Part shown: positions 10,169-20,532 of the stretch, piece by piece
Numbering within the stretch: position 1 is the first letter of the stretch
How the letters are laid out: each line of letters starts with the position of its first letter
Translations under genes and position numbers: made by a program
The notes under the pieces: generated by a model
Told to the model about the DNA's origin: nothing
Seen by the model: the letters and a program-made list of their open reading frames with translations, nothing else
Databases searched by the model: none
Assembly: GCF_001428125.1 (NCBI RefSeq)
Contig: NZ_LMSM01000002.1
Span: 19,861 to 83,860 of the forward strand
Direction of reading: 5' to 3'
Source of the DNA: Nocardioides sp. Soil774
GTDB taxonomy: Bacteria; Actinomycetota; Actinomycetes; Propionibacteriales; Nocardioidaceae
Length of the DNA: 64,000 nt

Positions 10169-10266
10169 CTGACAACGTCAGCGATCCCCGGTCAGCCGGG
10201 GATCCCTGACGTTGTCGGCCGTTGCAACCCCTGACAACGTCAGTGATCCCCGGTCGGGCGGGGATC
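10169..10266. repeat. nested inverted repeats with CTGACAACGTCAG units
   Basis: The 13-nt palindromic unit CTGACAACGTCAG occurs at 10169-10181 and 10231-10243, with a near-perfect inverted copy at 10206-10218. Each direct copy is followed by GATCCCCGG and then its complement CCGGGGATC (10183-10204) or CGGGGATC (10245-10266). The first set can fold into one long stem of about 22 bp closed by TCAG. It lies between the purine permease and marR genes, so it may act as terminator, operator or both. Confidence 0.7.
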
Positions 10267-10293
10267 CCGCGGGGAGAGGCCGCGGCCGGAATA

Positions 10294-10321
10294 GTTAGCA
10301 CAGGTAATGAGTTACGCTAAC
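10294..10321. promoter_or_regulatory. putative MarR operator
   Basis: GTTAGC (10294-10299) and GCTAAC (10316-10321) form an inverted repeat enclosing a second, smaller one, GTAA and TTAC. The site ends 3 nt before the chosen start codon of the MarR gene at 10325. This is a typical position for an autoregulatory MarR operator. It is AT-rich relative to its surroundings. Confidence 0.5.
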
Positions 10322-10324
10322 GAC

Positions 10325-10768
10325 ATGCCGACCACAGACCTCACCACCGACGCCGGGCTCGCCTCCGAGCTCCGGGCCGGTGTGATGCGCCTGCGCCGCC
10401 GCCTGGCCTCCGAGCGTCACCCCGACAACGACCTCAGCATCCCGCAGATGGTCGTCCTGGGGCTGCTCGTGCGCCTCGGCGACCAGACCGTCGGCGACCT
10501 CGCCCGCGCCGAGCGCGTGCAGCCGCCGTCGATGACCCGCACGGTCAACTGCCTCGAGTCCGAGGGCCACGTCGTACGCCGCCCGCACGAGACCGACGGC
10601 CGCCAGGTCGTGGTCTCGATCACCGACGCGGGCCGCGCCGCGGTCCTGGCCGACCGGCAGCGCCGCGACGCCTGGCTGTCTCGGCGACTGGCCGAGCTGA
10701 CGCCCGCCGAGCGCGCCACGCTGCGTGCCGCCGCCCCGGTGCTGGCCCGGCTCGCCGTCGCCGACTGA
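10325..10768 (+). CDS. MarR family transcriptional regulator (Rv0880-like)
   Basis: A 147-residue winged-helix regulator. The recognition-helix region RVQPPSMTRTVNCLESEGHV and wing RPHETDGRQVVVSITDAG match the MarR fold and closely recall Rv0880. The N- and C-terminal helices for dimerisation are present. ATG 10325 was chosen because upstream ATG 10307 lies within the inverted repeat proposed as its operator. It stands 32 nt ahead of an MFS exporter gene; together they form a likely regulator-efflux pair. The inducing ligand is unknown. Confidence 0.85.
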   Translation: MPTTDLTTDAGLASELRAGVMRLRRRLASERHPDNDLSIPQMVVLGLLVRLGDQTVGDLARAERVQPPSMTRTVNCLESEGHVVRRPHETDGRQVVVSITDAGRAAVLADRQRRDAWLSRRLAELTPAERATLRAAAPVLARLAVAD

Positions 10769-10800
10769 CCACTGATCCGATGACCGACTGAGGAGTCACC

Positions 10801-12078
10801 ACGAGTCCCACGTTCCGCTCCCTCGCCAATCCCAACTACCGCCGCTACGCCGCCGGTGGGGTGGTGTCCAACACGGGCACCTGGATGCAGCGCGTCGCCC
10901 AGGACTGGCTCGTGCTCGAGCTCGCCGCGGGCTCCGGAGCCACGGCGCTCGGGATCACGACCGGCCTGCAGTTCCTGCCGTTCCTGCTGCTCACGCCCTT
11001 CGCCGGGCTGGTCGCCGACCGGATGCCGAAGCAGCGGCTGCTGCAGCTGACCAACCTCGGCATGGCGCTGCCCGCGGCCGCGCTCGGCGTGCTCGCGGTC
11101 ACCGGCACCGCCGAGGTCTGGCACGTCTACGTCCTCGCCCTGGTCCTGGGCGCGGCGTCGGCCTTCGACGCCCCCGCGCGCCAGTCGTTCGTCTCCGAGC
11201 TCGTCGACCCGGTCGACCTGACCAACGCGGTCGGCCTCAACTCCGCCAGCTTCAACGCCGCCCGGCTCGTCGGCCCCGGTCTGGCCGGCCTGCTGATCGC
11301 CGCCTTCGGCGGGGGAGCGGTGGCCACCGGCTGGGTCATCCTGCTCAACGCGGTGTCGTACGCCGCCCCCATCTGGTCGTTGCGCCACCTCGACCTCGCC
11401 CGCATCGACGCCGCGGCACCCGCCGACCGCGGTCCCGGTGCGATCCGGGAGGGCGTGGCCTACGTCCGCGCCCGTCCTGACCTGCTGCTCGTGCTGAGCA
11501 TGGTGTTCTTCGCCGGGACCTTCGGCCTCAACTTCCAGATCACGTCCGCGCTCATGGCGACCGAGGTGTTCGGCAAGGGCCCGGAGGAGTTCGGCCTGCT
11601 GGGCACGTTCCTGGCCGTCGGCTCGCTCACCGGCTCGCTCCTGGCCGCGCGTCGGGCGCACGTGCGGCACCGGCTGGTCGTCGGCTCGGCCATCGCCTTC
11701 GGCATCACGGTGATGCTGGCCGGGGTCATGCCGTCCTACCTGGCCTTCGCGCTGCTGGCCCCGGTCACCGGGCTGACCGCCCTCACCTTCATCACCAGCG
11801 CCAACACCTACATGCAGCTGCACACCGACGCCGGCGTGCGCGGGCGCGTGATGGCGCTCTACCTGATGATCTTCATGGGCGGCACCCCGGTCGGCGCGCC
11901 GATCATCGGCTGGATCGGCCACGAGTACGGCGCCCGGTGGACGCTGCTCGGCGGGGGCCTGATGACCATCCTCGGCGTGGGGGTGTCTGCCATGCTCTAC
12001 CTGCGGCTCGAGCGCACCCGGCGCGAGCGGATCACCGGTGTCGCTGCGTCCCCGGAGCCGGCGTCCGCGGCATTTTGA
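10801..12078 (+). CDS. MFS exporter (MFS_3 type) with apparent ACG start codon
   Basis: About 425 residues, 10-12 membrane segments, of the transmembrane secretion effector (MFS_3, EntS-like) group. The N-terminal part FRSLANPNYRRYAAGG, then VVSNTGTWMQRVAQDWLV, is typical. That conserved part begins before the first ordinary start codon (GTG 10861), and the frame upstream is closed by TGA at 10789-10791. Between them there is no ATG, GTG or TTG. ACG at 10801 sits 5 nt after a good AGGAG, so an ACG start is the simplest reading; a sequencing error (ATG to ACG) is the main alternative. Its regulator is probably the MarR gene just upstream. Confidence 0.8.
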   Translation, partial: TSPTFRSLANPNYRRYAAGGVVSNTGTWMQRVAQDWLVLELAAGSGATALGITTGLQFLPFLLLTPFAGLVADRMPKQRLLQLTNLGMALPAAALGVLAVTGTAEVWHVYVLALVLGAASAFDAPARQSFVSELVDPVDLTNAVGLNSASFNAARLVGPGLAGLLIAAFGGGAVATGWVILLNAVSYAAPIWSLRHLDLARIDAAAPADRGPGAIREGVAYVRARPDLLLVLSMVFFAGTFGLNFQITSALMATEVFGKGPEEFGLLGTFLAVGSLTGSLLAARRAHVRHRLVVGSAIAFGITVMLAGVMPSYLAFALLAPVTGLTALTFITSANTYMQLHTDAGVRGRVMALYLMIFMGGTPVGAPIIGWIGHEYGARWTLLGGGLMTILGVGVSAMLYLRLERTRRERITGVAASPEPASAAF

Positions 12079-12103
12079 CCCTGCCGTAGCGCCCGAGTAG
12101 CCT
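12075..12103 (+). promoter_or_regulatory. promoter of the str operon
   Basis: TTGACC (12075-12080), a 17-nt spacer and TAGCCT (12098-12103) form a near-consensus housekeeping promoter. The -35 element overlaps the stop codon of the MFS gene (12076-12078). Transcription from about 12110 would give a ~158-nt leader before rpsL; I see no recognisable RNA element in that leader. Confidence 0.7.
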
Positions 12104-12267
12104 CATTCCTTGTGTCTGGTCCGTCCAGACGCTTGCCCATGCTCTCAGCAGCGGCCGTTCCAGAGCCGCTCCCAGCAGGTCGCACAGGCACGCAGCAGCA
12201 ACGCAGCACATCCGAGTCCGGCACCGCGCCGGGCCGTGACGAGAAGACAGAGAGAGGGAACCACCCG

Positions 12268-12639
12268 GTGCCCACCATCAACCAGCTGGTCCGCAAGGGC
12301 CGCCAGGACAAGGTGTCGAAGTCCAAGACGCCTGCCCTGAAGGGATCCCCGCAGCGCCGTGGCGTCTGCACCCGCGTCTACACCACCACCCCGAAGAAGC
12401 CGAACTCCGCCCTCCGCAAGGTCGCCCGCGTGCGCCTGAGCAGCGGCGTCGAGGTCACTGCCTACATCCCGGGTGTCGGTCACAACCTGCAGGAGCACTC
12501 GATCGTGCTCGTGCGCGGCGGCCGTGTGAAGGACCTTCCCGGTGTCCGCTACAAGATCATCCGCGGCACGCTCGACACCCAGGGTGTCAAGAACCGCAAG
12601 CAGGCCCGCAGCCGCTACGGCGCGAAGAAGGAGAAGTAA
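12268..12639 (+). CDS. rpsL: 30S ribosomal protein S12
   Basis: A 123-residue S12, the decoding-site protein of the small subunit. The family blocks [11 protein letters not shown] and [11 protein letters not shown] are intact. Lys43 and Lys88, where streptomycin-resistance substitutions occur, are both wild type. GTG 12268 follows an AGAGAGGG ribosome binding site; longer in-frame upstream sequence lacks S12 character. It is the first gene of the str operon, and its TAA shares one base with the rpsG ATG (TAATG). Confidence 0.97.
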   Translation: MPTINQLVRKGRQDKVSKSKTPALKGSPQRRGVCTRVYTTTPKKPNSALRKVARVRLSSGVEVTAYIPGVGHNLQEHSIVLVRGGRVKDLPGVRYKIIRGTLDTQGVKNRKQARSRYGAKKEK

Positions 12640-13109
12640 TGCCTCGCAAGGGTCCCGCTCCCAAGCGCCCCCTCGTCTCCGACCCGGTCTACGGCTCGCA
12701 GCTGGTCACCCAGCTCGTCAGCAAGGTCCTCCAGGACGGCAAGAAGGCCGTGGCGCAGCGCATCGTCTACACCGCCCTCGAGGGCTGCCGCGAGAAGACC
12801 GGCACCGACCCGGTCGTCACGCTCAAGCGCGCGATGGACAACGTCAAGCCGGCCATCGAGGTCAAGTCCCGCCGCGTCGGCGGCGCGACCTACCAGGTCC
12901 CCGTCGAGGTCAAGGCCAACCGCTCCACCACGCTGGCGCTCCGCTGGCTCGTGGGCTACGCCGCCGACCGTCGCGAGAAGACCATGGCCGAGCGCCTGAT
13001 GAACGAGATCCTCGACGCGAGCAACGGCCTCGGTGCCGCTGTGAAGAAGCGCGAGGACACCCACAAGATGGCCGAGTCCAACAAGGCCTTCGCCCACTAC
13101 CGCTGGTGA
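12639..13109 (+). CDS. rpsG: 30S ribosomal protein S7
   Basis: A 156-residue S7, which nucleates assembly of the 16S rRNA 3' domain. It starts [12 protein letters not shown], and the core motifs ([38 protein letters not shown]) are complete. The one-base overlap with rpsL implies coupled translation. An 85-bp spacer follows before fusA. Confidence 0.97.
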   Translation: MPRKGPAPKRPLVSDPVYGSQLVTQLVSKVLQDGKKAVAQRIVYTALEGCREKTGTDPVVTLKRAMDNVKPAIEVKSRRVGGATYQVPVEVKANRSTTLALRWLVGYAADRREKTMAERLMNEILDASNGLGAAVKKREDTHKMAESNKAFAHYRW

Positions 13110-13194
13110 GGACGGGAGGCCGTACGCCCCGCACCGCGCGACGTACGGCCTCCTCCTCCCACCACCCCACTACTTCGAGGACTGAGACACAACA

Positions 13195-15306
<2,112 letters not shown>

Positions 15307-15380
15307 TCGCGCCTCGGATCCTCGGCACCAGCACCACCCCACACCCACGAGTCAAGTAACAACAACCAGGAGGAGCCCCA

Positions 15381-16574
15381 GTGGCTAAGGCGAAGTTCGA
15401 GCGGACCAAGCCGCACGTCAACATCGGCACCATCGGTCACATCGACCACGGTAAGACGACGCTGACCGCAGCGATCACCAAGGTGCTGCACGACAAGTAC
15501 CCGGACCTCAACGAGGCGTCGGCGTTCGACCAGATCGACAAGGCTCCCGAGGAGCGTCAGCGCGGCATCACGATCTCGATCGCGCACGTCGAGTACCAGA
15601 CCGAGGTGCGTCACTACGCGCACGTCGACTGCCCCGGTCACGCCGACTACATCAAGAACATGATCACCGGTGCTGCGCAGATGGACGGCGCGATCCTGGT
15701 CGTGGCGGCCACCGACGGCCCGATGCCGCAGACCCGCGAGCACGTGCTGCTCGCCCGCCAGGTCGGCGTCCCCGCCCTGGTCGTGGCGCTCAACAAGTGC
15801 GACATGGTCGACGACGAGGAGCTCATCGAGCTCGTCGAGATGGAGGTGCGCGAGCTCCTCTCCGAGTACGAGTTCCCGGGCGACGACATCCCCGTGGTCC
15901 GCGTTGCCGCCTTCCCGGCGCTGCAGGGCGACGCCAAGTGGGGCGACTCGATCGCCGAGCTCATGCAGGCCGTGGACGACTACATCCCGACCCCCGAGCG
16001 TGAGACCGACAAGCCGTTCCTCATGCCCGTCGAGGACGTCTTCACGATCACCGGTCGCGGCACCGTCATCACCGGTCGCATCGAGCGTGGCATCGTCAAG
16101 GTCAACGAGGAGGTCGAGATCATCGGCATCCGCGAGGGCTCGCAGAAGAGCACCGTCACCGGTGTCGAGATGTTCCGCAAGCTCCTCGACGAGGGCCAGG
16201 CCGGCGAGAACGTCGGTCTGCTCCTCCGTGGCACGAAGCGCGAGGACGTGGAGCGCGGCATGGTCGTGATCAAGCCGGGCACGACCACCCCGCACACCAA
16301 CTTCGAGGCCTCGGTCTACATCCTCAGCAAGGACGAGGGCGGCCGTCACACGCCGTTCTTCAACAACTACCGCCCGCAGTTCTACTTCCGTACGACTGAC
16401 GTGACCGGTGTTGTGACCCTGCCCGAGGGCACCGAGATGGTCATGCCGGGTGACAACACCGAGATGTCGGTCGAGCTCATCCAGCCCATCGCGATGGACG
16501 AGGGCCTGCGCTTCGCCATCCGCGAGGGTGGCCGCACGGTCGGCGCCGGCCGCGTCGTCAAGATCACCAAGTGA
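15381..16574 (+). CDS. tuf: elongation factor Tu
   Basis: A 397-residue EF-Tu that brings aminoacyl-tRNA to the ribosome. GHIDHGKTT at residues 19-27, DCPGHADY and NKCD are the GTP-binding motifs, and domains II and III are intact to the end ([10 protein letters not shown]). GTG 15381 is preceded by a strong AGGAGG site. It is the last gene of the str operon and is followed by a strong hairpin. No second tuf copy lies in the window. Confidence 0.97.
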   Translation: MAKAKFERTKPHVNIGTIGHIDHGKTTLTAAITKVLHDKYPDLNEASAFDQIDKAPEERQRGITISIAHVEYQTEVRHYAHVDCPGHADYIKNMITGAAQMDGAILVVAATDGPMPQTREHVLLARQVGVPALVVALNKCDMVDDEELIELVEMEVRELLSEYEFPGDDIPVVRVAAFPALQGDAKWGDSIAELMQAVDDYIPTPERETDKPFLMPVEDVFTITGRGTVITGRIERGIVKVNEEVEIIGIREGSQKSTVTGVEMFRKLLDEGQAGENVGLLLRGTKREDVERGMVVIKPGTTTPHTNFEASVYILSKDEGGRHTPFFNNYRPQFYFRTTDVTGVVTLPEGTEMVMPGDNTEMSVELIQPIAMDEGLRFAIREGGRTVGAGRVVKITK

Positions 16575-16608
16575 TCACCGCCGGTCACTGACCGGCACCG
16601 CAGCACCC

Positions 16609-16642
16609 GAGACCCCGTCTCCCGCAAGGGAGGCGGGGTCTC
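16609..16642 (+). terminator. terminator of the str operon
   Basis: A 15-bp stem with one T:G pair: GAGACCCCGTCTCCC and GGGAGGCGGGGTCTC around the loop GCAA. It begins 35 nt after the tuf stop codon. No U-tract follows, but the stem is long and GC-rich. Confidence 0.8.
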
Positions 16643-16653
16643 GTGCGTCCGAC

Positions 16654-17082
16654 TCAGGCGGCCCACGGCGGCGGCAGCAGGCCGTGGTCGCACAGCAGCA
16701 GCTCGACCCGCTCGCGCTCGTGGTCGAGCTCGCTGCCCGGTGGCAGCAGCTGCAGGAGGTGGGCGACGCCCGCCATGTCGGCGGCCTCGCCCAGCACGCG
16801 GTCGTAGGCCTGGCGGCAGCCCTCGTACTTCGCGAAGCGCATGCCCCCGCGGTGGAAGGCGGCGTTCAGCCGGCGCAGGTCGGCACCCACTTGCTCGATG
16901 GGGCGGTGCATCGGTAGCACGTCGGCGTCGTGCCCGCGACGCCGCCGGACCCGTCGCACCAACCGGGCGGCCGCGCGGTAGCCACGCCACTCGTCGATCT
17001 CGCCGACGAGGGTGGCCACCACCACCCGCGCGAGCATGGCGACGAGCAGCATCGCACCGAAGGTGGCGAGCCAGCCGGTCAT
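16654..17082 (-). CDS. hypothetical membrane-anchored protein
   Basis: A 142-residue protein I do not recognise. One hydrophobic N-terminal segment (residues ~3-25, ATFGAMLLVAMLARVVVATL) is followed by a very basic stretch (RLVRRVRRRRG), so the remainder should be cytoplasmic. That part is largely helical with a conserved-looking AKYEGCRQAYDRVL. ATG 17082 was chosen because the upstream in-frame extension is a shadow of the divergent mug gene. It is convergent with tuf. Confidence 0.65.
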   Translation of the reverse strand: MTGWLATFGAMLLVAMLARVVVATLVGEIDEWRGYRAAARLVRRVRRRRGHDADVLPMHRPIEQVGADLRRLNAAFHRGGMRFAKYEGCRQAYDRVLGEAADMAGVAHLLQLLPPGSELDHERERVELLLCDHGLLPPPWAA

Positions 17083-17130
17083 CGCTCCACCGTACGCCGG
17101 TCGCGACCACCCGGACGGCACGATGGTGGG

Positions 17131-17709
17131 ATGGGATTCACCAGGGCCGAGCTCGAGTCGTTCCGCGACGTGGAGGTGCCCGACCTGCTCCCGGCGCCCG
17201 GTGAGCCGCTGCGCCTGCTGTTCGTCGGCATCAACCCCGGGCTGTGGACCGCCGCCACGCAGTTGCACTTCGCGCGTCCGGGCAACCGGTTCTACCCCGC
17301 GCTGCTGCGCGCAGGGATCGTGCCGCGGCCCATCGACCCGTCCGCCGGCATGACCGACGACGACCGTGACGCCCTGCGAGCGCGGGGGATCGGCATCACC
17401 AACGTCGTCGCGCGTGCCACGGCGCGTGCCGACGAGCTCGGGGTCGAGGAGCTCAGGGAGGGCGGACGGCGGCTGCGCGCCCTGGTGGCCGACCGGCGGC
17501 CGGCCGTCGTGGCGGTCGCCGGCATCACGGCCTACCGCACGGCCTTCGGTGAGCGCACGGCCCAGGTCGGCGAGCAGGAGTCGGGCTGGGGTGCCTCACG
17601 CGTCTTCGTCGTCCCCAACCCGTCGGGGCTCAACGCGCACGAGACGGTCGACTCGCTGGCGACGGCGTACGCCGCGGCCGCGCGTGCCGCGGGCGTGCTC
17701 GGGGGCTGA
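17131..17709 (+). CDS. mug: G/U mismatch-specific DNA glycosylase
   Basis: A 192-residue member of the uracil-DNA glycosylase superfamily, Mug/TDG branch. The catalytic-site motif GINPG, with Asn as in Mug, is near residue 34. The second motif NPSGLNAH near the C-terminus contacts the widowed guanine in family structures. These enzymes remove uracil or ethenocytosine opposite guanine during base excision repair. ATG 17131 follows GGTGGG. It is convergent with an aminotransferase gene, and a hairpin covers both stop codons. Confidence 0.88.
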   Translation: MGFTRAELESFRDVEVPDLLPAPGEPLRLLFVGINPGLWTAATQLHFARPGNRFYPALLRAGIVPRPIDPSAGMTDDDRDALRARGIGITNVVARATARADELGVEELREGGRRLRALVADRRPAVVAVAGITAYRTAFGERTAQVGEQESGWGASRVFVVPNPSGLNAHETVDSLATAYAAAARAAGVLGG

Positions 17710-17722
17710 GGAGGCCTCAGCC
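17704..17722. terminator. bidirectional hairpin over convergent stop codons
   Basis: An 8-bp perfect stem, GGCTGAGG and CCTCAGCC, with loop AGG contains the mug stop codon in one arm and the aminotransferase stop codon in the other. It could end transcription from either side. Confidence 0.5.
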
Positions 17723-19075
17723 GACCAGCGCCTCCACCGCGCCCCGGAAGACCGAGGTGTGGGCGTCGACGTCGGCCTGCGTGTGGAACGGCGAGAAGAG
17801 CGACATGTTGTGGAAGGGGGCCAGCAGCACGCCCCGGTTCACCGTCCAGAGGTGGAAGAACGCGTCGAGGTCCTCGTCGACCGCCGCCGCGGCCTCGGCG
17901 CCGGCGCGCGGGGGCGGGCAGAACCAGTACTCCGCGCGGCAGCCGAGCCGCTGCACGTGCCACGGCAGGTCGTGCTCGTCGATGATGCCCTGGATGCCGT
18001 CGGTGAACGACTCCGCCAGCGGGACGGCGACGTCGAAGTCCTCCTGCCGCAGCGCGGTGGACAGCGTCGCGCGCACGGCGGCCATCGCGAGCGCGGAGCC
18101 CGACAGCGTGCCGCCGACGCCGGCCACGTCGATGTCGTGGCCCAGCATCGGCCCCTCGAGGCGCTCGGCGACCTCGGCGGTCATGCCGTAGGCCGCGACG
18201 GCGATGCCGCCGCCGATGGGCTTGCCGATCACCACGAAGTCGGGCTCGAGGCCCCAGGCAGCGGTGGCGCCACCGGGCCCCGCGCAGATGGTGTGGGTCT
18301 CGTCGTTCACGAGCAGCACGCCGTGCCTGCGGGTGACCTCCCGCACCCCCTCGAGGTAGCCCTCGTCGGGGAGCACGATGCCGATGTTGGTGAGGGCGGG
18401 CTCCATCAGCAGGCACGCGACGTCGCCCGCTGCGAGCCGGGAGTCGAGCGCGTCGAGGTCGTTGAACGGCACCACGGCCGTCGTCTGCGCCACGTCCACC
18501 TGCGGGCCGAGGGCCCCCGGTCGCGCCACGACGCGGTCGCCGGCCCGACCGTGCTCGAGCACGCCGAGCGTCTCGTCGACGGTGCCGTGGTAGCACCAGT
18601 CCATGACCGCGATCCGGGGCCGGCCCGTGAGGTGCCGGGCGAAGCGGAGCACGAAGCGGTTGGCGTCCGTGGCCGTCATCGCCATCTGCCAGCGGGGGAG
18701 TCCGAAGCGCCGGCTCAGCTCCCCGGCCACCCAGGCTGCGTCGGTGGAGGGCAGCATCGTGGTGATGCCGAGCTCGGTGCGCTCGCGCACCGCCTCCGCC
18801 ACCGCGGGCAGGCAGTGGCCGGTCATCGACCCGGTGTCACCCAGGCACAGGTCGACGTGGTCGATCCCGTCGACGTCGGTGAAGTGCCCGCCGCCGGCGG
18901 ACTGCACGAAGAGCGGGAACGAGCCCGGCCACCGGGTCATCCACGGCATCGGCACGCCGGCCAGCAGGTGCTCGCCGGCCTCGCGCGCCAGCCTCGCCGA
19001 GGTCGGGTGCAGGTCGACGAACCGCTGCTCCTCCTCGGCCTGGAGGGCCTTGAGCCGGTCGCGGTCGACGCTCAC
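17717..19075 (-). CDS. class III aminotransferase (aspartate aminotransferase family), substrate unknown
   Basis: A 452-residue PLP-dependent enzyme. Lys285 in VVIGKPIGGG is the likely Schiff-base lysine, and NDETHTICAG carries the Asp that contacts the pyridine nitrogen. The sequence leans toward the glutamate-1-semialdehyde aminomutase-like branch (LGDTGSMTGH, TATDANRFVLRFARHLTGR) rather than to GabT. The GTG 19075 overlaps the gabD stop (GTGA), so it is the last gene of the polyamine/GABA operon and presumably acts on a related amine or amino acid. A longer upstream frame is not real. Confidence 0.82.
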   Translation of the reverse strand: MSVDRDRLKALQAEEEQRFVDLHPTSARLAREAGEHLLAGVPMPWMTRWPGSFPLFVQSAGGGHFTDVDGIDHVDLCLGDTGSMTGHCLPAVAEAVRERTELGITTMLPSTDAAWVAGELSRRFGLPRWQMAMTATDANRFVLRFARHLTGRPRIAVMDWCYHGTVDETLGVLEHGRAGDRVVARPGALGPQVDVAQTTAVVPFNDLDALDSRLAAGDVACLLMEPALTNIGIVLPDEGYLEGVREVTRRHGVLLVNDETHTICAGPGGATAAWGLEPDFVVIGKPIGGGIAVAAYGMTAEVAERLEGPMLGHDIDVAGVGGTLSGSALAMAAVRATLSTALRQEDFDVAVPLAESFTDGIQGIIDEHDLPWHVQRLGCRAEYWFCPPPRAGAEAAAAVDEDLDAFFHLWTVNRGVLLAPFHNMSLFSPFHTQADVDAHTSVFRGAVEALVG

Positions 19076-20532
19076 AGCGCGCTGCCGACGTACTTGGTCT
19101 CGAGGTACTCCTCGATCCCCTCGAAGCCGCCCTCGCGGCCGAAGCCGGAGTGCTTCACGCCGCCGAAGGGCGCCGCGGGGTTGGACACGATGCCGGTGTT
19201 GACGCCGACCATGCCGAACTCGAGCGCCTCGCTGACGCGCAGCACCCGCGCGTGGTCGCGGGTGAAGACGTAGGCGACCAGGCCGTACTCGGTGTCGTTG
19301 GCGCGCCGCACCGCCTCGTCCTCGTCGCGGAACGTCGAGACCGGGGCCACCGGCCCGAAGATCTCCTCGCGGAACACCCGCGCGGAGGCAGGTACGTCGA
19401 CGAGCACCGTGGGCGGGTAGAAGTGGCCGGGGCCCTCGGGGACCTGCCCGCCGACCAGCGCGCGGGCGCCACCCGACACGGCGTCCTGCACCAGCTCGTG
19501 GACCCCGGTGCGGGCCTTCTCGGTGATGAGGGGGCCGACGTCGACGCCGTCGGCGGTGCCGTCGCCGACCTGCAGCGCGCCCATCCGCTCGGCCAGCCGG
19601 GACGAGAACTCCTCGGCGACCGACTCGTGGATGAGGAAGCGGTTGGCCGAGGTGCAGGCCTCGCCAATGTTGCGCATCTTGGCGAGCATCGCCCCGTCGA
19701 CCGCGGCGTCGAGGTCGGCGTCGTCGAAGACCACGAAGGGAGCGTTGCCGCCGAGCTCCATCGAGACCCGGAGCAGCTGGTCGGAGGCCTGGGCGACGAG
19801 GACCTTGCCGACCGCTGTGGAGCCGGTGAAGGTGAGCTTGCGCAGCCGGCTGTCGCGGATGAGCGGCTCGCACACCCCGCCGGAGTCGGTGGTGGTGACG
19901 ACGTTGAGGACCCCGGCGGGCAGGCCCACCTCCTCGAGCAGGCCGGCGAGGGCCAGCATGGTCAACGGGGTCTCGGCGGCGGGCTTGACGACCATGGTGC
20001 AGCCGGCGGCGATCGCGGGCCCGATCTTGCGGGTGCCCATGGCCAGCGGGAAGTTCCAGGGAGTGATCATCAGCGTGGGGCCGACCGGGCCCTTCATCGT
20101 GATGAGGCGGGTGTTGCCGGCCGGTGCGGGGGAGTAGCGCCCGTGGACGCGGACGGCCTCCTCGGAGAACCAGCGGAAGAACTCGGCGCCGTAGGTCACC
20201 TCCCCGCGGGCCTCGGCGAGCGTCTTGCCCATCTCCAGCGTCATCAGGCGCGCGAAGTCGTCGGCCCTTTCGGTCAGCAGCTCGAAGGCGCTGCGCAGGA
20301 TCTCGCCGCGCAGGCGCGGCTCGGTCGTGCGCCACTCGCGCTGGGCCTCGGCCGCCGCGGCAAGGGCGCGCTCGCCGTCGGCGGGCGAGGCGTCCGCGAC
20401 GGTGGTGAGCACGCGGTCGTCGGCGGGGTTGCGCACCTCGAAGGTGGCGCCGCCGGTGGCGTCGACCCACTCGCCGCCGACGAGGAGCTGGCGGGGCACG
20501 GTCCGGATCACGGTGTCGTCGATGTCTGCCAT
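19072..20532 (-). CDS. gabD: succinate-semialdehyde dehydrogenase
   Basis: A 486-residue aldehyde dehydrogenase. The active-site Cys293 (GEACTSANRF), the general-base Glu in MELGGNAP and the oxyanion Asn in PWNFPLAMGTRK are present. ITPWNFPLAM and the C-terminal FGGVKHSGFGREGG are typical of GabD-type enzymes, which oxidise succinic semialdehyde to succinate with NADP or NAD. The ATG overlaps the gabT stop by one base (TGATG). With GabT it completes GABA breakdown. Confidence 0.9.
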   Translation of the reverse strand: MADIDDTVIRTVPRQLLVGGEWVDATGGATFEVRNPADDRVLTTVADASPADGERALAAAAEAQREWRTTEPRLRGEILRSAFELLTERADDFARLMTLEMGKTLAEARGEVTYGAEFFRWFSEEAVRVHGRYSPAPAGNTRLITMKGPVGPTLMITPWNFPLAMGTRKIGPAIAAGCTMVVKPAAETPLTMLALAGLLEEVGLPAGVLNVVTTTDSGGVCEPLIRDSRLRKLTFTGSTAVGKVLVAQASDQLLRVSMELGGNAPFVVFDDADLDAAVDGAMLAKMRNIGEACTSANRFLIHESVAEEFSSRLAERMGALQVGDGTADGVDVGPLITEKARTGVHELVQDAVSGGARALVGGQVPEGPGHFYPPTVLVDVPASARVFREEIFGPVAPVSTFRDEDEAVRRANDTEYGLVAYVFTRDHARVLRVSEALEFGMVGVNTGIVSNPAAPFGGVKHSGFGREGGFEGIEEYLETKYVGSAL

